Shown here piece after piece: positions 19,838 through 29,093 of a DNA stretch of 64,000 bases. The notes under the pieces are model-generated. The model made no database searches, was not told where the DNA came from, and saw nothing but the letters and a program-made list of their open reading frames with translations. Within the stretch, counting starts at the first letter, position 1. Every line of letters starts with the position of its first letter. This DNA is from Cohnella kolymensis (GTDB taxonomy: Bacteria > Bacillota > Bacilli > Paenibacillales > Paenibacillaceae): assembly GCF_000829465.1 (NCBI RefSeq), contig NZ_JXAL01000001.1, forward strand, positions 372,001 through 436,000, read 5' to 3'. The translations under genes and the position numbers were made by a program.

Positions 19838-20953
19838 TCACGGTTTAGATGGCTTGTACATGCCAATAAAGTATTGCGTTAACACTTTGCGAAAAACATT
19901 CGGCCACACATAGTTTTCAAAATCATCCGGTCCGACCCATTGATAATGCGGCGGCAAGATCGCACTCTCTTCAGCCTGAAGCACGGCACTCATCACCCGG
20001 ATGTTCCAGTGCAGGTGAGTGAACGTATGCTGCGCATCGCCTATATGATCCACAGCCTTTATCATTAAGCCTTCCTGCGCGAATTCCTGCTCAAGCCACG
20101 AACAGCCGGATTCCACCGAGTCCCACACGGACTGACCGGGAGCTTCCAGATGAGGCAATTCCCACATCCGTGCTAAAAGTCCGGTCTTAGGACGCTGCCT
20201 GACAAGAACTTTACCGGATCGGATGCCCGTTCCCTCCACTAACGCAGCTAGTCTAAGTACGAATTTAGGCGGCTTCGCTTTTGTTTTTACCGGCAGTTCC
20301 GACTGGCGCCCCTGCAATCTCGCCGAGCACATTTCCCGTACAGGGCAGGTCGGGCATGCTGGAGACTTCGGAGTACAGATCATGGCTCCTAGTTCCATCA
20401 AGGCTTGGTTGAAATCCGCAGCTTTGCCATGGGGAATAAGCTCTTTTGCCACCCCCTCGATGCGGACGCGCGTGGCCGGGCGGGCGATGTCATCTTCCAG
20501 TCCAAAAAACCTGGAAAGAACCCGCATCACATTCCCATCCACCGCAGGCTCCGGCTGATCAAATGCAATGCTTAAAATCGCGCCCGCGGTGTAAGGTCCG
20601 ACCCCTTTTAAACCCGATACTTCTTCTTTCAGTCTGGGAACTTCGCCTCCGTACCGGTCCACCACTTCCCGCACGGCAGATTGCAGGTTGCGCGCCCGGG
20701 AGTAGTAGCCCAATCCTTCCCAATGCTTGAGCACCTCTTCTTCGGGCGCTTCGGCCAATTGCCGGACGGAAGGAAACCGGTCGACAAAACGGTTGAAATA
20801 AGGAATGACCGTATCCACACGAGTCTGTTGCAGCATGATTTCGGACACCCAGATATGGTATGGGTCCCGTGTCCGCCGCCAAGGCAGATCCCGGCGCTCC
20901 TTCTCGTACCAACGAACGAGCTCGCTGCTGAAATAATGCTTGTTGTTACTCAC
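19838..20953 (-). CDS. mutY: A/G-specific adenine DNA glycosylase
   Basis: 371 residues. Removes adenine mispaired with 8-oxoguanine. The HhH-GPD domain includes MLQQTRVDTVIPYFNRFV and LKGVGPYTAGAILSIAF; the catalytic Asp is in PAVDGNVMRVLSR. The 4Fe-4S loop CTPKSPACPTCPVREMC follows, then a C-terminal NUDIX-like 8-oxoG recognition domain with MWELPHLE. The start is GTG overlapping the AraC stop by four bases (GTGA), so it is translationally coupled to a regulator, which is an unusual partner. Confidence 0.96.
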   Translation of the reverse strand: MSNNKHYFSSELVRWYEKERRDLPWRRTRDPYHIWVSEIMLQQTRVDTVIPYFNRFVDRFPSVRQLAEAPEEEVLKHWEGLGYYSRARNLQSAVREVVDRYGGEVPRLKEEVSGLKGVGPYTAGAILSIAFDQPEPAVDGNVMRVLSRFFGLEDDIARPATRVRIEGVAKELIPHGKAADFNQALMELGAMICTPKSPACPTCPVREMCSARLQGRQSELPVKTKAKPPKFVLRLAALVEGTGIRSGKVLVRQRPKTGLLARMWELPHLEAPGQSVWDSVESGCSWLEQEFAQEGLMIKAVDHIGDAQHTFTHLHWNIRVMSAVLQAEESAILPPHYQWVGPDDFENYVWPNVFRKVLTQYFIGMYKPSKP

Positions 20954-21822
20954 TTAAGGCCGCTCCCTCCCTTAAGCTGAGCGCCGGAAGAGCCGGCTGC
21001 CGCCTGTTTGCGGTATCGGCTGGGTGTCAATCCGGTCTGGGCTTTGAACATGCGCGAAAAATAATAGATTTGCATACCCACCCGACACGCGACGTCAGAC
21101 ACATTACACTCCGGCTGCAAAAGCAGAGCCTTGGCTGTTTCCATCCGCCGCTGGTTCACATACTGTATCGGTGAGCAGCCCAAAATCCCCTTGAAGAACA
21201 CGATGAAGTAGTTCGGATGCAGAAAAACCTGTTTAGCCAAATCTTCCACCGTAATGTTATCCGCCAAATGCTCGTCTATATATTTAAGTACAATATCAAT
21301 CTTTTGCAAATCCTGGGTCGGAGATCCTTCCTGAATAATACCGGGCAAATGCTCCAAAAACACGCTGACCAGCTCCAGCATGCAGGCTTTGATACGCAGC
21401 CTTGAAGTTAAGTGATCCCGCGCCATCTGCTCGATTAACTGGTCGAAGAGCGCCGAAGTTGATTGAAAATCGGACACCTGAAGGTAAAATGGAATCTTCA
21501 GCGTGCGGTACAAGTCGCGATCCCCGTATGTTCCCCGAAAATGACACCATTGTATCGTCAGCGAAGCATCCGGTTCTACGGAAATTCGATGTGACATTCC
21601 GGACAGCAGAATACAGAACATTCCCTTCACGAGAGGAATCTCCTTACCCTGCACGATCAAGCGCCCTTCTCCTTCTCTGACGAAAAGAAACCGGTCGCAA
21701 TCATATGTAATTTCGCGTTCTTTCAGAGAGGAGCGGCTGACCTGCGTTTCAGAAGCAGCTGCAACTTCAATCTGCATGTGCTCCAAATGTTTCATCATGA
21801 TAGTCAAATAAGTCGTCGTCAT
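20950..21822 (-). CDS. AraC-family transcriptional regulator
   Basis: 290 residues. A cupin-like sensing domain in the first ~140 residues (CDRFLFVREGEGRLIVQGKEI) is followed by two AraC helix-turn-helix motifs (VEDLAKQVFLHPNYFIVFFK and VSDVACRVGMQIYYFSRMFK). The start at 21822 is preferred because GGGGAGC is seven bases upstream; 18 further codons are open. Related regulators respond to sugars. It is co-transcribed with mutY, with no transporter or sugar enzyme beside it, so its target is unclear. Confidence 0.88.
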   Translation of the reverse strand: MTTTYLTIMMKHLEHMQIEVAAASETQVSRSSLKEREITYDCDRFLFVREGEGRLIVQGKEIPLVKGMFCILLSGMSHRISVEPDASLTIQWCHFRGTYGDRDLYRTLKIPFYLQVSDFQSTSALFDQLIEQMARDHLTSRLRIKACMLELVSVFLEHLPGIIQEGSPTQDLQKIDIVLKYIDEHLADNITVEDLAKQVFLHPNYFIVFFKGILGCSPIQYVNQRRMETAKALLLQPECNVSDVACRVGMQIYYFSRMFKAQTGLTPSRYRKQAAAGSSGAQLKGGSGLK

Positions 21823-21985
21823 GTAGAGTGCTCCCCGTGTTCTTGCGAGAAATAACGTTTCCCATATACCATCCATTATACGTTAGTAGACCTACAAGCG
21901 TAAATTTGCAAAAAGATATTTTGTTATCCAAATTATGTATATACAAAAAGCCCGATTGGTTGGCTCTCTATGCGGGCTGGCGAGA

Positions 21986-22375
21986 CTATGACTCGATGAT
22001 CGCGGTGGCCGCGGCCAAAGAGCGTTCGTGACTGATGGCTACGTGTATATGAAATGTTTTGTCCGTCCATTGCAGCCTGCTGACGGCTGCTTCGGACAAG
22101 GTGCAGTGCGGTTTACCTTGACGATCAGATAACAACTCAATGTCTTGAAAACCGACGACTCTGCCAATGCCGCATCCTAAAGCTTTAGCGGCAGCTTCTT
22201 TGGCGGCGAACCTGCCGGCGATAAACTCCAATGCGCGGCGCGCAGGCAGCGCCGACCATCTGGAACGTTCCTGCACCGTCAGTATTCTGGCCGCGAAGCG
22301 TTCCTTGCTTGGCCCTGCCATTATGCCCGCGATGCGCTCCAACTCGACGACGTCCAACCCGACTCCGACAATCAT
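21986..22375 (-). CDS. acpS: Holo-[acyl-carrier-protein] synthase
   Basis: 129 residues. Transfers 4'-phosphopantetheine from CoA to acyl carrier protein. The Mg-binding Asp is in GVGLDVVELERI and the Glu/Lys in GRFAAKEAAAKALGCGIG, both diagnostic. It starts six bases after nadE. No separate promoter is seen, so it is probably co-transcribed with nadE. Confidence 0.96.
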   Translation of the reverse strand: MIVGVGLDVVELERIAGIMAGPSKERFAARILTVQERSRWSALPARRALEFIAGRFAAKEAAAKALGCGIGRVVGFQDIELLSDRQGKPHCTLSEAAVSRLQWTDKTFHIHVAISHERSLAAATAIIES

Positions 22376-22381
22376 ACCGTC

Positions 22382-23191
22382 TTAAATGCCGGGGATAGGC
22401 ACGCGCTTATGCTGTGTACGTCGGTAATGTTTCTCCAAAGTTTCGCGCGCCTTCGGATCGATTTCTTTACCTTCCAAATAATCGCTGTTGTCGTCATAGC
22501 TGACTCCCAATTCGCCTTCATCCGTTTGGCCTTCCCACAACCCGGCAGTCGGCGCTTTATTGAGTACTGACTCGGGAACGCCAAGGCGCTTGCCGATCTG
22601 GCTGATTTGACGTTTGTTCAAGCTGCTCAGCGGCGTGATGTCGACAGCTCCGTCACCCCATTTGGTGAAGAAACCGGTCAACGCTTCAGATGCATGGTCG
22701 GTGCCCACTACCAGCAGATTCAGGTCAAAAGCCAGCGCATATTGAACGACCATCCGAGTGCGCGCTTTTACATTGCCCTTGCCTCCACGGCTTAGGTGGC
22801 GCGACATATCCATTGCTTTGAATGCGTACTCCGTTTCCAGCACAATCTCATCCACCGCTTCAGCGATGTTCGTTTCCACTTTATATTTCAGATCGAACGC
22901 ATCCGCGACGGCATAGCTATGTTCGATATCCTCTTGCTCTTCATAGGGCTGGAAGACACCGAGCGTCATATATTCCTTACCGGTTTCCTGCGACAGCTCG
23001 TCCGTCGCCCGCTTGCATAATCCGGTGGCCACAGCGCTGTCGAGGCCTCCGCTTATCGCAATCAGCAGCCCTGATGTACCTGATTGCTTGATATAATCCT
23101 TAAGGAAGTCCACCCGCCGCTTGATCTCCTCATCCACATCGATCGTCGGCTTGACACCCAGCTTTGCAATAATTTCCTGCTGCAAAGACAT
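22382..23191 (-). CDS. nadE: Ammonia-dependent NAD+ synthetase
   Basis: 269 residues, the length of the Bacillus NH3-dependent enzyme, with no glutaminase domain. The ATP pyrophosphatase P-loop is LIAISGGLDSAVATGLCKRA. KGNVKARTRMVVQYALA and VVGTDHASEALTGFFTKWGD are the NaAD and product-binding regions. Makes NAD+ from deamido-NAD+. AGGAGGAATGAGAG precedes the ATG. A tandem repeat array lies directly upstream. Confidence 0.97.
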   Translation of the reverse strand: MSLQQEIIAKLGVKPTIDVDEEIKRRVDFLKDYIKQSGTSGLLIAISGGLDSAVATGLCKRATDELSQETGKEYMTLGVFQPYEEQEDIEHSYAVADAFDLKYKVETNIAEAVDEIVLETEYAFKAMDMSRHLSRGGKGNVKARTRMVVQYALAFDLNLLVVGTDHASEALTGFFTKWGDGAVDITPLSSLNKRQISQIGKRLGVPESVLNKAPTAGLWEGQTDEGELGVSYDDNSDYLEGKEIDPKARETLEKHYRRTQHKRVPIPGI

Positions 23192-23249
23192 CTCTCATTC
23201 CTCCTATGGTTGCGGGGGCAAGATGCTGTTGAGCCCCTCTTATATTTAC

Positions 23250-23385
23250 GTATGTAAGGCGGTTTTGCAGCCTTACAGCTCGGTTCGCGAGCGGTTTGCA
23301 TCCTGTAAGGCTGATAGTTAGCCTTACAGCTCGGTCGCGAGCGGTTTGCATCCCTGTAAGTCCGGTCGTCAGCTTTACAGCGCAA
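23250..23385. repeat. Tandem array, 51-bp period, about three units (family D)
   Basis: TGTAAG recurs at 23253, 23304 and 23355 and TTACAGC at 23273, 23324 and 23375, both at 51 bp. The core is a palindrome (GTAAGGCT-GATAGTT-AGCCTTAC). The linker contains a second small palindrome (GCTCG/CGAGC) and GGTTTGCATCC. It lies in the ~300-bp gap upstream of nadE and after the bacilliredoxin terminator. Confidence 0.88.
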
Positions 23386-23436
23386 TCCGCAGGCGCATTC
23401 GCACCGGCCTGGCAGCAACCCGGCTTGTCCGCCTTA

Positions 23437-23484
23437 TAAAAACATCCCGTGGGCTCGGTCATACTGACCGAACGTCCGGGATGT
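23437..23484 (-). terminator. Terminator after the bacilliredoxin gene
   Basis: Minus strand ACATCCCG ... CGGGATGT followed by TTTTA, with an inner GTTCGGTCA/TGACCGAGC stem. Confidence 0.82.
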
Positions 23485-23491
23485 GAGAGTC

Positions 23492-23926
23492 TTACCGGCA
23501 GAAGCGGTCAAAAGCAGCCGTGAGGTCGGCGGCAATGTCGGCAGCGCTGCGGTTCTCGATCTGGTGTCTTTCGATAAAATGGACAAGCTCGCCGTCCTTG
23601 ATCAAGGCAATGGACGGTGAGGAAGGAGGATAAGGTGCGAGATATTCGCGGGCCTTGGCAGTTGCTTCCTTATCTTGTCCGGCGAATACGGTGAACCCGT
23701 GATCCGGCAATACATCGTGCTGCAGCGCTTGTGCAACGCCTGGGCGCGCTTGGCCTGCAGCGCAGCCGCATACGGAGTTGACGACAAGCAGCGAAGTGCC
23801 CGAAGCCGTAGGAAGAGTCTCTTCCACTTCCTCAGGAGTTCTCAATTCTTTAATACCCAGCCGGGTCAGTTCATCACGCATCGGTTGAACCATGTCCAGC
23901 ATATATCTTTCGAAAGACATCGACAT
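23492..23926 (-). CDS. Bacilliredoxin, BrxA/BrxB family
   Basis: 144 residues, YphP/YqiW family. Reduces mixed disulfides between proteins and bacillithiol. The active-site CGC motif is in LLVVNSVCGCAAGQARPG. The family's FAGQDKEAT and PSIALIKDGELVHFIERH follow. The partner reductase YpdA (Bdr) is at 42.3 kb. GAGGG lies eight bases before the ATG. BrxA and BrxB cannot be told apart here. Confidence 0.93.
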   Translation of the reverse strand: MSMSFERYMLDMVQPMRDELTRLGIKELRTPEEVEETLPTASGTSLLVVNSVCGCAAGQARPGVAQALQHDVLPDHGFTVFAGQDKEATAKAREYLAPYPPSSPSIALIKDGELVHFIERHQIENRSAADIAADLTAAFDRFCR

Positions 23927-24006
23927 ATAGTGCCCTCGCTTTCAGGAGTTCTTTATTCGCGGTGTTTCCGCTTCTTATTATTATACGCCGCGCTGCAAGC
24001 TCCGTC

Positions 24007-24078
24007 AAAAAAAGGAAGCCCGGCGATTGACTTCGGAGCATCTGCAGTTAACCCCCTGCATCTCCGCCGTCACCGGGC
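24007..24078 (-). terminator. Long terminator hairpin after the DUF3905 gene
   Basis: Minus strand GCCCGGTGACGGCGGAGATG and an imperfect complement ending CGCCGGGC, then CC and seven T. Interior mismatches make the stem long but interrupted. Confidence 0.8.
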
Positions 24079-24084
24079 ATTCAT

Positions 24085-24501
24085 CTATGGCTCGTCATGT
24101 ACTTCGGGCACAGGGAAAAATTCATCGTCGTCCGGATCCGAGTCTATCGATGTCTGACGGACGGGATGCATGAATATCGCAGAGGCCGGAGCTATTCCAC
24201 GCTCGAACAGATCGCGATTCTCCTGTGTGCGAAAGCCCACGTCCTTATAGGGATGCACCCATTGATCGCCGGACATGATGGAAGGATCCGTATCTCGGCT
24301 CCACTGTTCCAACGGCGAATCAGGCGACGCGTAATCGTGATCGCCGATCCATACACCGTAATCGTTGACGAACGGCTCACGCGGTCCCGGCTTGTCGCGG
24401 AAATCCGCTCGAAAGTCGATCTCGAACGGATCCAATTGCGGGTCGTCGCGGCCTTGGGCAGGTTCATTGCCGGCATCATACCTGTTCGGATCGTTAGTCA
24501 T
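24085..24501 (-). CDS. DUF3905 family protein
   Basis: 138 residues, soluble, strongly acidic and rich in Asp/Pro. Recognisable family core: WSRDTDPSIMSGDQWVHPYK then DVGFRTQENRDLFERG. It is found in spore-forming Bacilli; no function is established. The ATG at 24501 is chosen because AGAGGA lies nine bases upstream; a GTG lies directly before it. Single gene with its own terminator. Confidence 0.75.
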   Translation of the reverse strand: MTNDPNRYDAGNEPAQGRDDPQLDPFEIDFRADFRDKPGPREPFVNDYGVWIGDHDYASPDSPLEQWSRDTDPSIMSGDQWVHPYKDVGFRTQENRDLFERGIAPASAIFMHPVRQTSIDSDPDDDEFFPVPEVHDEP

Positions 24502-24656
24502 CACACGGCATCCTCTGCCTGTCCATTATGTTCTCGGACTAACCGGTCCGTCGAGTTTCTTATCGTATGCCGGGGACCGCGGATCAGACGGGCTGGCATG
24601 GAACACCCTCCTTATCTGGTTGGATCTTCCTATAGTGTGCACCGGATCGCAGCCAA

Positions 24657-26318
24657 TTACACAGCGATGGCCTCCGGTTTATTGAAGGATACGATAAAAG
24701 TAGTGCCCTTACCCACCATCGACTCTACGCGGATTTTGCCGTTATGGCGTTCCACGATGCTGAGGCACAATGCCAAACCCAGCCCCGTACCGCTCGCTTT
24801 CGTCGTATAGAAAGGCTCGAACAGGCGCTCAAGAGTCTCTGCCGGCATGCCTACACCATTATCTATAACACGCAGCTCTACGGAATCCGCCAAATTCCGT
24901 GTCTCAATGCGCAGAACGCCGCCTTTATCGTTCATCGCTTCCATGCCGTTGCGGGCCAAATTAAGAATTAACTGTTTGATTTCCTTACAGTTAAAGTCCA
25001 ACCAGTCTATGTTCTGACACATCTGCAGTTCAATGGTTTGACCCCTCATGTTCGCGTCTGCCCAAATTAACGGCAGAAGCTCACTGAGCAGATTATGAAG
25101 GTTCGCCGGCTCTTTTTCGATAATACGATTCTGAGCGAGTGACAAGAAGTCGTTAATAATGGCATTTGCCCGGTCCAGTTCTTCCAATACGATGCGAAAA
25201 TAATACTGTTGATCTTCCGAGCCGCGTTCATTCAGGAGCTGCACGAACCCGCGTATGACGGCCATCGGATTGCGAATTTCGTGCGTGATGCTAGCCGCCA
25301 TTTGGCCGACGAGGCTGAGTCTCTCCATCCGGCCGATTTCGTCTTTCAGCAGCTGCAGCTCCGTCACGTCGTGCCCGATAAACAAAATACCTTCCGAACT
25401 GCCGGCAGCAGCATCCTTCACAGGACAACATACGGTGTAGAAGCTTCGCCCGCGCGTCGTGACCATTTCGGTCACCCGCTCTTCCCCTTGCATAACCCTG
25501 CCGACCGGACAAGATTCAAACTGCATATCGATTTTTTCTACCAGATACCCGAAGCTTTCATTGATCACATCAATCCGGTTAACCGGCGACATCAGCTTCA
25601 GAGTGAGATCGTTGACATGTGTGACGAGCCCTTTATCATTCAGGAACACGACTATTAAAGGGGTATTGTCGATAAACTGCTGAAGTCTGCGAACTTCATT
25701 GCCGTAGCTTAATGAAACGTCGCGAACCTCCGCCTGCATCTGCACCCTCTCGAAAGCCATTTCGGTGAAATGGACGGCGGTGCCGGATACAAATAGAACA
25801 GCGAGTCCATAGACCATCGTCAGAAAAATATGAAATAAAATGGTGTTGAATTCGGAATCGGCAATGCTGTACAAATAGGAGAAAAACGCCAACAGCAGCA
25901 TCATTATGCACAGGGTATATGTAAGTTTGATACGACCGCTGCGTGAGCTTCGTCGGAACGCGGCGATGCGGGAAAATAAAACGGGCAGAAAAATAGCTGT
26001 ATCGATATAAAAGATAATATAGTCCAATTCAGTGGACAGTTCGCCGGTGCGAAGGATGACATACACGATCGAGAGGGCAGCGGCAGAAGGAATGCCGCCG
26101 TACAGAGAACCGATCAGCAGGGGAACAAACCGGAAATCAATATGCTGGCCTTGCTCTGTTACTGTGGAGTAATGCATGGTCAGCACCATGGAGAGGGCGC
26201 ACAAAACAGCCAGAAATACGTTTGCATAACGGGTCCGCTCAGCCCTGTCGTGCCAAACCAGGAACAAAAATACAGGAAACAAAGCGATGAGAATCTGGAG
26301 CATCGTGTCTTTCCACAA
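24657..26318 (-). CDS. Membrane-bound sensor histidine kinase, KinB/5TM type
   Basis: About 553 residues. Five to six membrane helices fill the first ~200 residues (MLQILIALFPVFLFLVW, FVPLLIGSLYGGIPSAAALS), matching 5TM-LYT sensors. A PAS domain follows (DNTPLIVVFLNDKGLVTHVN). Then come HisKA with ASITHEIRNPMAVIRGFVQL (phospho-accepting His) and an HATPase with NLARNGMEAM, DNGVGMP and GTGLGLALCLSIVERHNG. The organisation fits phosphorelay kinases such as sporulation KinB. No response regulator is adjacent, which also fits. The start is uncertain: TTG at 26318 is best spaced from GGGGG; GTG at 26327 is possible. Confidence 0.9.
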   Translation of the reverse strand: MWKDTMLQILIALFPVFLFLVWHDRAERTRYANVFLAVLCALSMVLTMHYSTVTEQGQHIDFRFVPLLIGSLYGGIPSAAALSIVYVILRTGELSTELDYIIFYIDTAIFLPVLFSRIAAFRRSSRSGRIKLTYTLCIMMLLLAFFSYLYSIADSEFNTILFHIFLTMVYGLAVLFVSGTAVHFTEMAFERVQMQAEVRDVSLSYGNEVRRLQQFIDNTPLIVVFLNDKGLVTHVNDLTLKLMSPVNRIDVINESFGYLVEKIDMQFESCPVGRVMQGEERVTEMVTTRGRSFYTVCCPVKDAAAGSSEGILFIGHDVTELQLLKDEIGRMERLSLVGQMAASITHEIRNPMAVIRGFVQLLNERGSEDQQYYFRIVLEELDRANAIINDFLSLAQNRIIEKEPANLHNLLSELLPLIWADANMRGQTIELQMCQNIDWLDFNCKEIKQLILNLARNGMEAMNDKGGVLRIETRNLADSVELRVIDNGVGMPAETLERLFEPFYTTKASGTGLGLALCLSIVERHNGKIRVESMVGKGTTFIVSFNKPEAIAV

Positions 26319-26408
26319 GTGTCGCACCCCCTGGGAGCATATCGCAACATGTCGGATTTACAAGAAATTTACACCTAAATTAAAGCATAATTTTCCAACG
26401 GTTACAAA

Positions 26409-26449
26409 TAAAAAAGCCCGCGAGGACCCATTTGTAATGTGTCTCACGG
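26409..26449 (-). terminator. Terminator after the mannoside operon
   Basis: Minus strand CCGTGAG ... CTCGCGGGC followed by six T, 30 bp after the GH130 stop. Confidence 0.8.
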
Positions 26450-26478
26450 ATTCTTTTATGGATAACTCACGGCGCTTG

Positions 26479-27540
26479 TCAAATCTCCGTCAAACTGTCC
26501 AAAATCTCCTGCAGACTAAGCTCCGCACAAGCCATGGACGTATCCGCCACCCCGTAGTACATTTTGACGATGTCCCCTTCTACCAAAGCGCCGCAAGAGA
26601 ACACGACATCCCCGAAGAAACCGTTCCTCTCATATTCAGCTTCCGGCTCCAGTATCGGCTTGAGAGATCGCGCAACGACATGGGAAGGGTCGTCGAGATC
26701 GAGCAGAACGGCTCCCATACAGTATCGATGCTCTTTCGAGGCTCCATGGTACAGCTCCAGCCACCCTTTATCCGTACGGATCGGCACGGCGCCCCCGCCG
26801 ATTCTGCCCCAGTCCCACATCGCTTCCCGCAGGCCGATCAAATGCTTATGATTGCCCCAGTGGATCAGATTTTCCGACTCCGCAATCCATATTTCCGGCG
26901 AGCCGATGCTCTTCATCGTTGGGCGGTGGAGAGCGTAATATTTGCCGTTCACCTTCTCCGGGAAGATGAGCACATCCTTGTTGTCGGGACAGAAAATCAT
27001 GCCGTGACGCCGGGCACTTTCAAAATCCTTGGTGGAAACCATCGATACCCCGATTCCGTTCGGAGAAACAACGGAAAAGTAAATATAATAGGTATCCCCG
27101 ATTTGCGTAACTCGCGGATCTTCAATTCCGAATACCTCCGACTTGTCCGACGGATAAATAAACGGCTGATCATCGACAGTGAATCGTCTGCCATCCTTAC
27201 TTCGCGCTATGCGGATATAGGAGATGGAAGTCAAATAGGCAAAGCCGACATTTTGCGTAACGTCTTTCACGACTCGCGGATCGGCAAACTCGTATCGCAC
27301 ATCGTCCTTGCGAAGACGGATCAATTCGAGCGTTCCCGTGTCGGGATTATAGATCGGCGCTTGCACGATATTCGGATCATCGCTGATCGGACGTTCCGCG
27401 ACCCGAAGAAACATCAGCACTTCGTCCTTATATTTGGCGATGCCCGCATTAAAAGTTCCGATCACTTCAAATCCCTCATGAAACGGTTTGACATCCGCCG
27501 GTGTTACGATCGGATTTTCCTCATATCGATAAATCCTCAT
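26479..27540 (-). CDS. Glycoside hydrolase family 130 phosphorylase (beta-mannoside type)
   Basis: 353 residues, five-bladed beta-propeller family. GH130 enzymes split beta-mannosides with phosphate, releasing mannose 1-phosphate. Visible motifs: NPIVTPADVKP, FNAGIAKYKDEVLMFLRVAE, FGIEDPRVTQIGDTYYIYFS (catalytic Asp region), WDWGRIGGGAVPI and LYHGASKEHRYCMGAVLLD. The ATG overlaps the solute-binding-protein stop by four bases, so it is the last gene of an lplB-lplC-SBP-GH130 operon. This suggests import and phosphorolysis of mannobiose or beta-mannosyl-GlcNAc-type sugars. The exact substrate cannot be assigned. Confidence 0.93.
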   Translation of the reverse strand: MRIYRYEENPIVTPADVKPFHEGFEVIGTFNAGIAKYKDEVLMFLRVAERPISDDPNIVQAPIYNPDTGTLELIRLRKDDVRYEFADPRVVKDVTQNVGFAYLTSISYIRIARSKDGRRFTVDDQPFIYPSDKSEVFGIEDPRVTQIGDTYYIYFSVVSPNGIGVSMVSTKDFESARRHGMIFCPDNKDVLIFPEKVNGKYYALHRPTMKSIGSPEIWIAESENLIHWGNHKHLIGLREAMWDWGRIGGGAVPIRTDKGWLELYHGASKEHRYCMGAVLLDLDDPSHVVARSLKPILEPEAEYERNGFFGDVVFSCGALVEGDIVKMYYGVADTSMACAELSLQEILDSLTEI

Positions 27541-29058
27541 TTTGATGATTCCTTATATGCATCGAGTTGTTTTTGATATTCCTGGATTACTTTATCGATT
27601 CCCGCAGCTTTCAGCTTATCCAGAGCGCCTTTTATACTGCTGTCATAGTCCTTGACTCCGCGATAGATCGGCAGTACGTCAGACACATACACAGCCTGCA
27701 CATTCCCCATCTCCGCCTTCACCGGTGTCGGATCGAAGAAGAAGTCGGCGGCGAAGAAGTTTTTCGCTTCCGTGTCCGCTACATAGAGCTTTTTGCTGGC
27801 GCCGGTGAGCGTCTGGTCTACCCGGATGAAGTTGAGATTTCCGATCATCCAATCATCCTGTATATATAAAGGCATATTCGTCGCCGGGTCGATTACCGAT
27901 TCCACGCCTTTGTCCCCGACCTTTTTGTAAGTCTTGCCTTCAATTCCATACATGAAGAGATCATAGTTTTCCTGGTTATCATAGAGCCAGTTCAGGAATT
28001 TCACGGATTCTGCCGGGTGTTTGCTGTTGGCTGCCACGACATTGATATTTTTGGCGTTGACCATGCGATAGCGAGGTTTTTCCGGATTCAGGCGAATGAG
28101 CTCAATGTCTTCATCTTTGATATCCGGATAGGTTTTCTGGATACCGGTAAACTTGTTCGGCGTGCCCAGCATGAATACGAATTTACCTTCGTCGATCTGC
28201 TGCTTCACTTGCTCCTGCTTCACGGTGAGCACATCCGGATGAATCAATTTCTTCTGGTAAGCTTGTTTGAACCAGGAGGCATCCTGCTTGAACTCGTCCG
28301 TTTCCACCCAGTTTTTGACCACGCCGTCCTGGCCGATGTATGCGATGTTGTCGCGAACGGTGAACGGATAAGTATCGTACGTGCGCTGGAAAATATCCGC
28401 CGGGCCGCCGACTCCTCCGCGAATCGGAACGGTAAGCTTCATGTTCAGCTTGCTGTTCACTTGCTCCATGGCGTTCATCAGATCATCGCGATTTTTTATA
28501 TCACCGGTCACACCCGCTTTATTAAGCAGGTACTTATTGATAGTGAGCGAGCCGTCCACCGCGGATTCGTACCAGTATGCCGGCACACCGTAAATCTTGC
28601 CTTCTTTTTTCACGCTGCTCCAGACGGAATCCGGTATCACCTTTTTCAAATTCGGGCCGTATTGGTCGACCTCTGCCGTAATGTCTTTCAGCGCGCCCCG
28701 GCCGGCGTAGTTCGCCAGTCCGACAAGGTCATTCATGACATGGAACATATCGAAGTCTTCTTTGGTCGAGAGCTTCAGATTGATTTTTTGCTCCCATGCG
28801 CCCCAGTCGATGTACTCTTTCTCGATGTTAATATTCAGTCCATCCGCGACCAATTTCTCGTTGACCGCTTTTTGAACCGTAGGCCATTCCTTCGGCTGTG
28901 TCCCCGGAAGCACATATTTGATCGTGACGACTTCCCCGCTGCCGCTGCTGCTCGTTCCCGAAGCCGCTCCCCCGTTGTCCCCGACCGCTCCATAGCAGCC
29001 TGAAAGCATCGCAATCAACATAAAACTGGACAATACAAGCACCGATATTTTTTTTCAA
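27537..29058 (-). CDS. Extracellular sugar-binding lipoprotein of an Lpl-type ABC transporter (start frameshift)
   Basis: About 506 residues. The lipoprotein signal LIAMLSGC has Cys near residue 20. Mature protein is a family 1 solute-binding protein of the Paenibacillus LplA type (WGAWEQKINLKLSTKEDFDM, GRGALKDITAEVDQYG). An apparent GTG start at 29042 gives a poor signal peptide. The TTG at 29058 has GGAGAGGG upstream, and reading seven instead of eight A in the 29048-29055 run yields MKKISVLVLSS. It therefore appears that one extra A was introduced. Delivers oligosaccharide to LplB/LplC. No ATPase is encoded nearby, as usual when a shared MsmX-type ATPase is used. Confidence 0.9.
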
Positions 29059-29093
29059 ATGGACCCTCTCCTTATAATGGATTGAAATGATTT

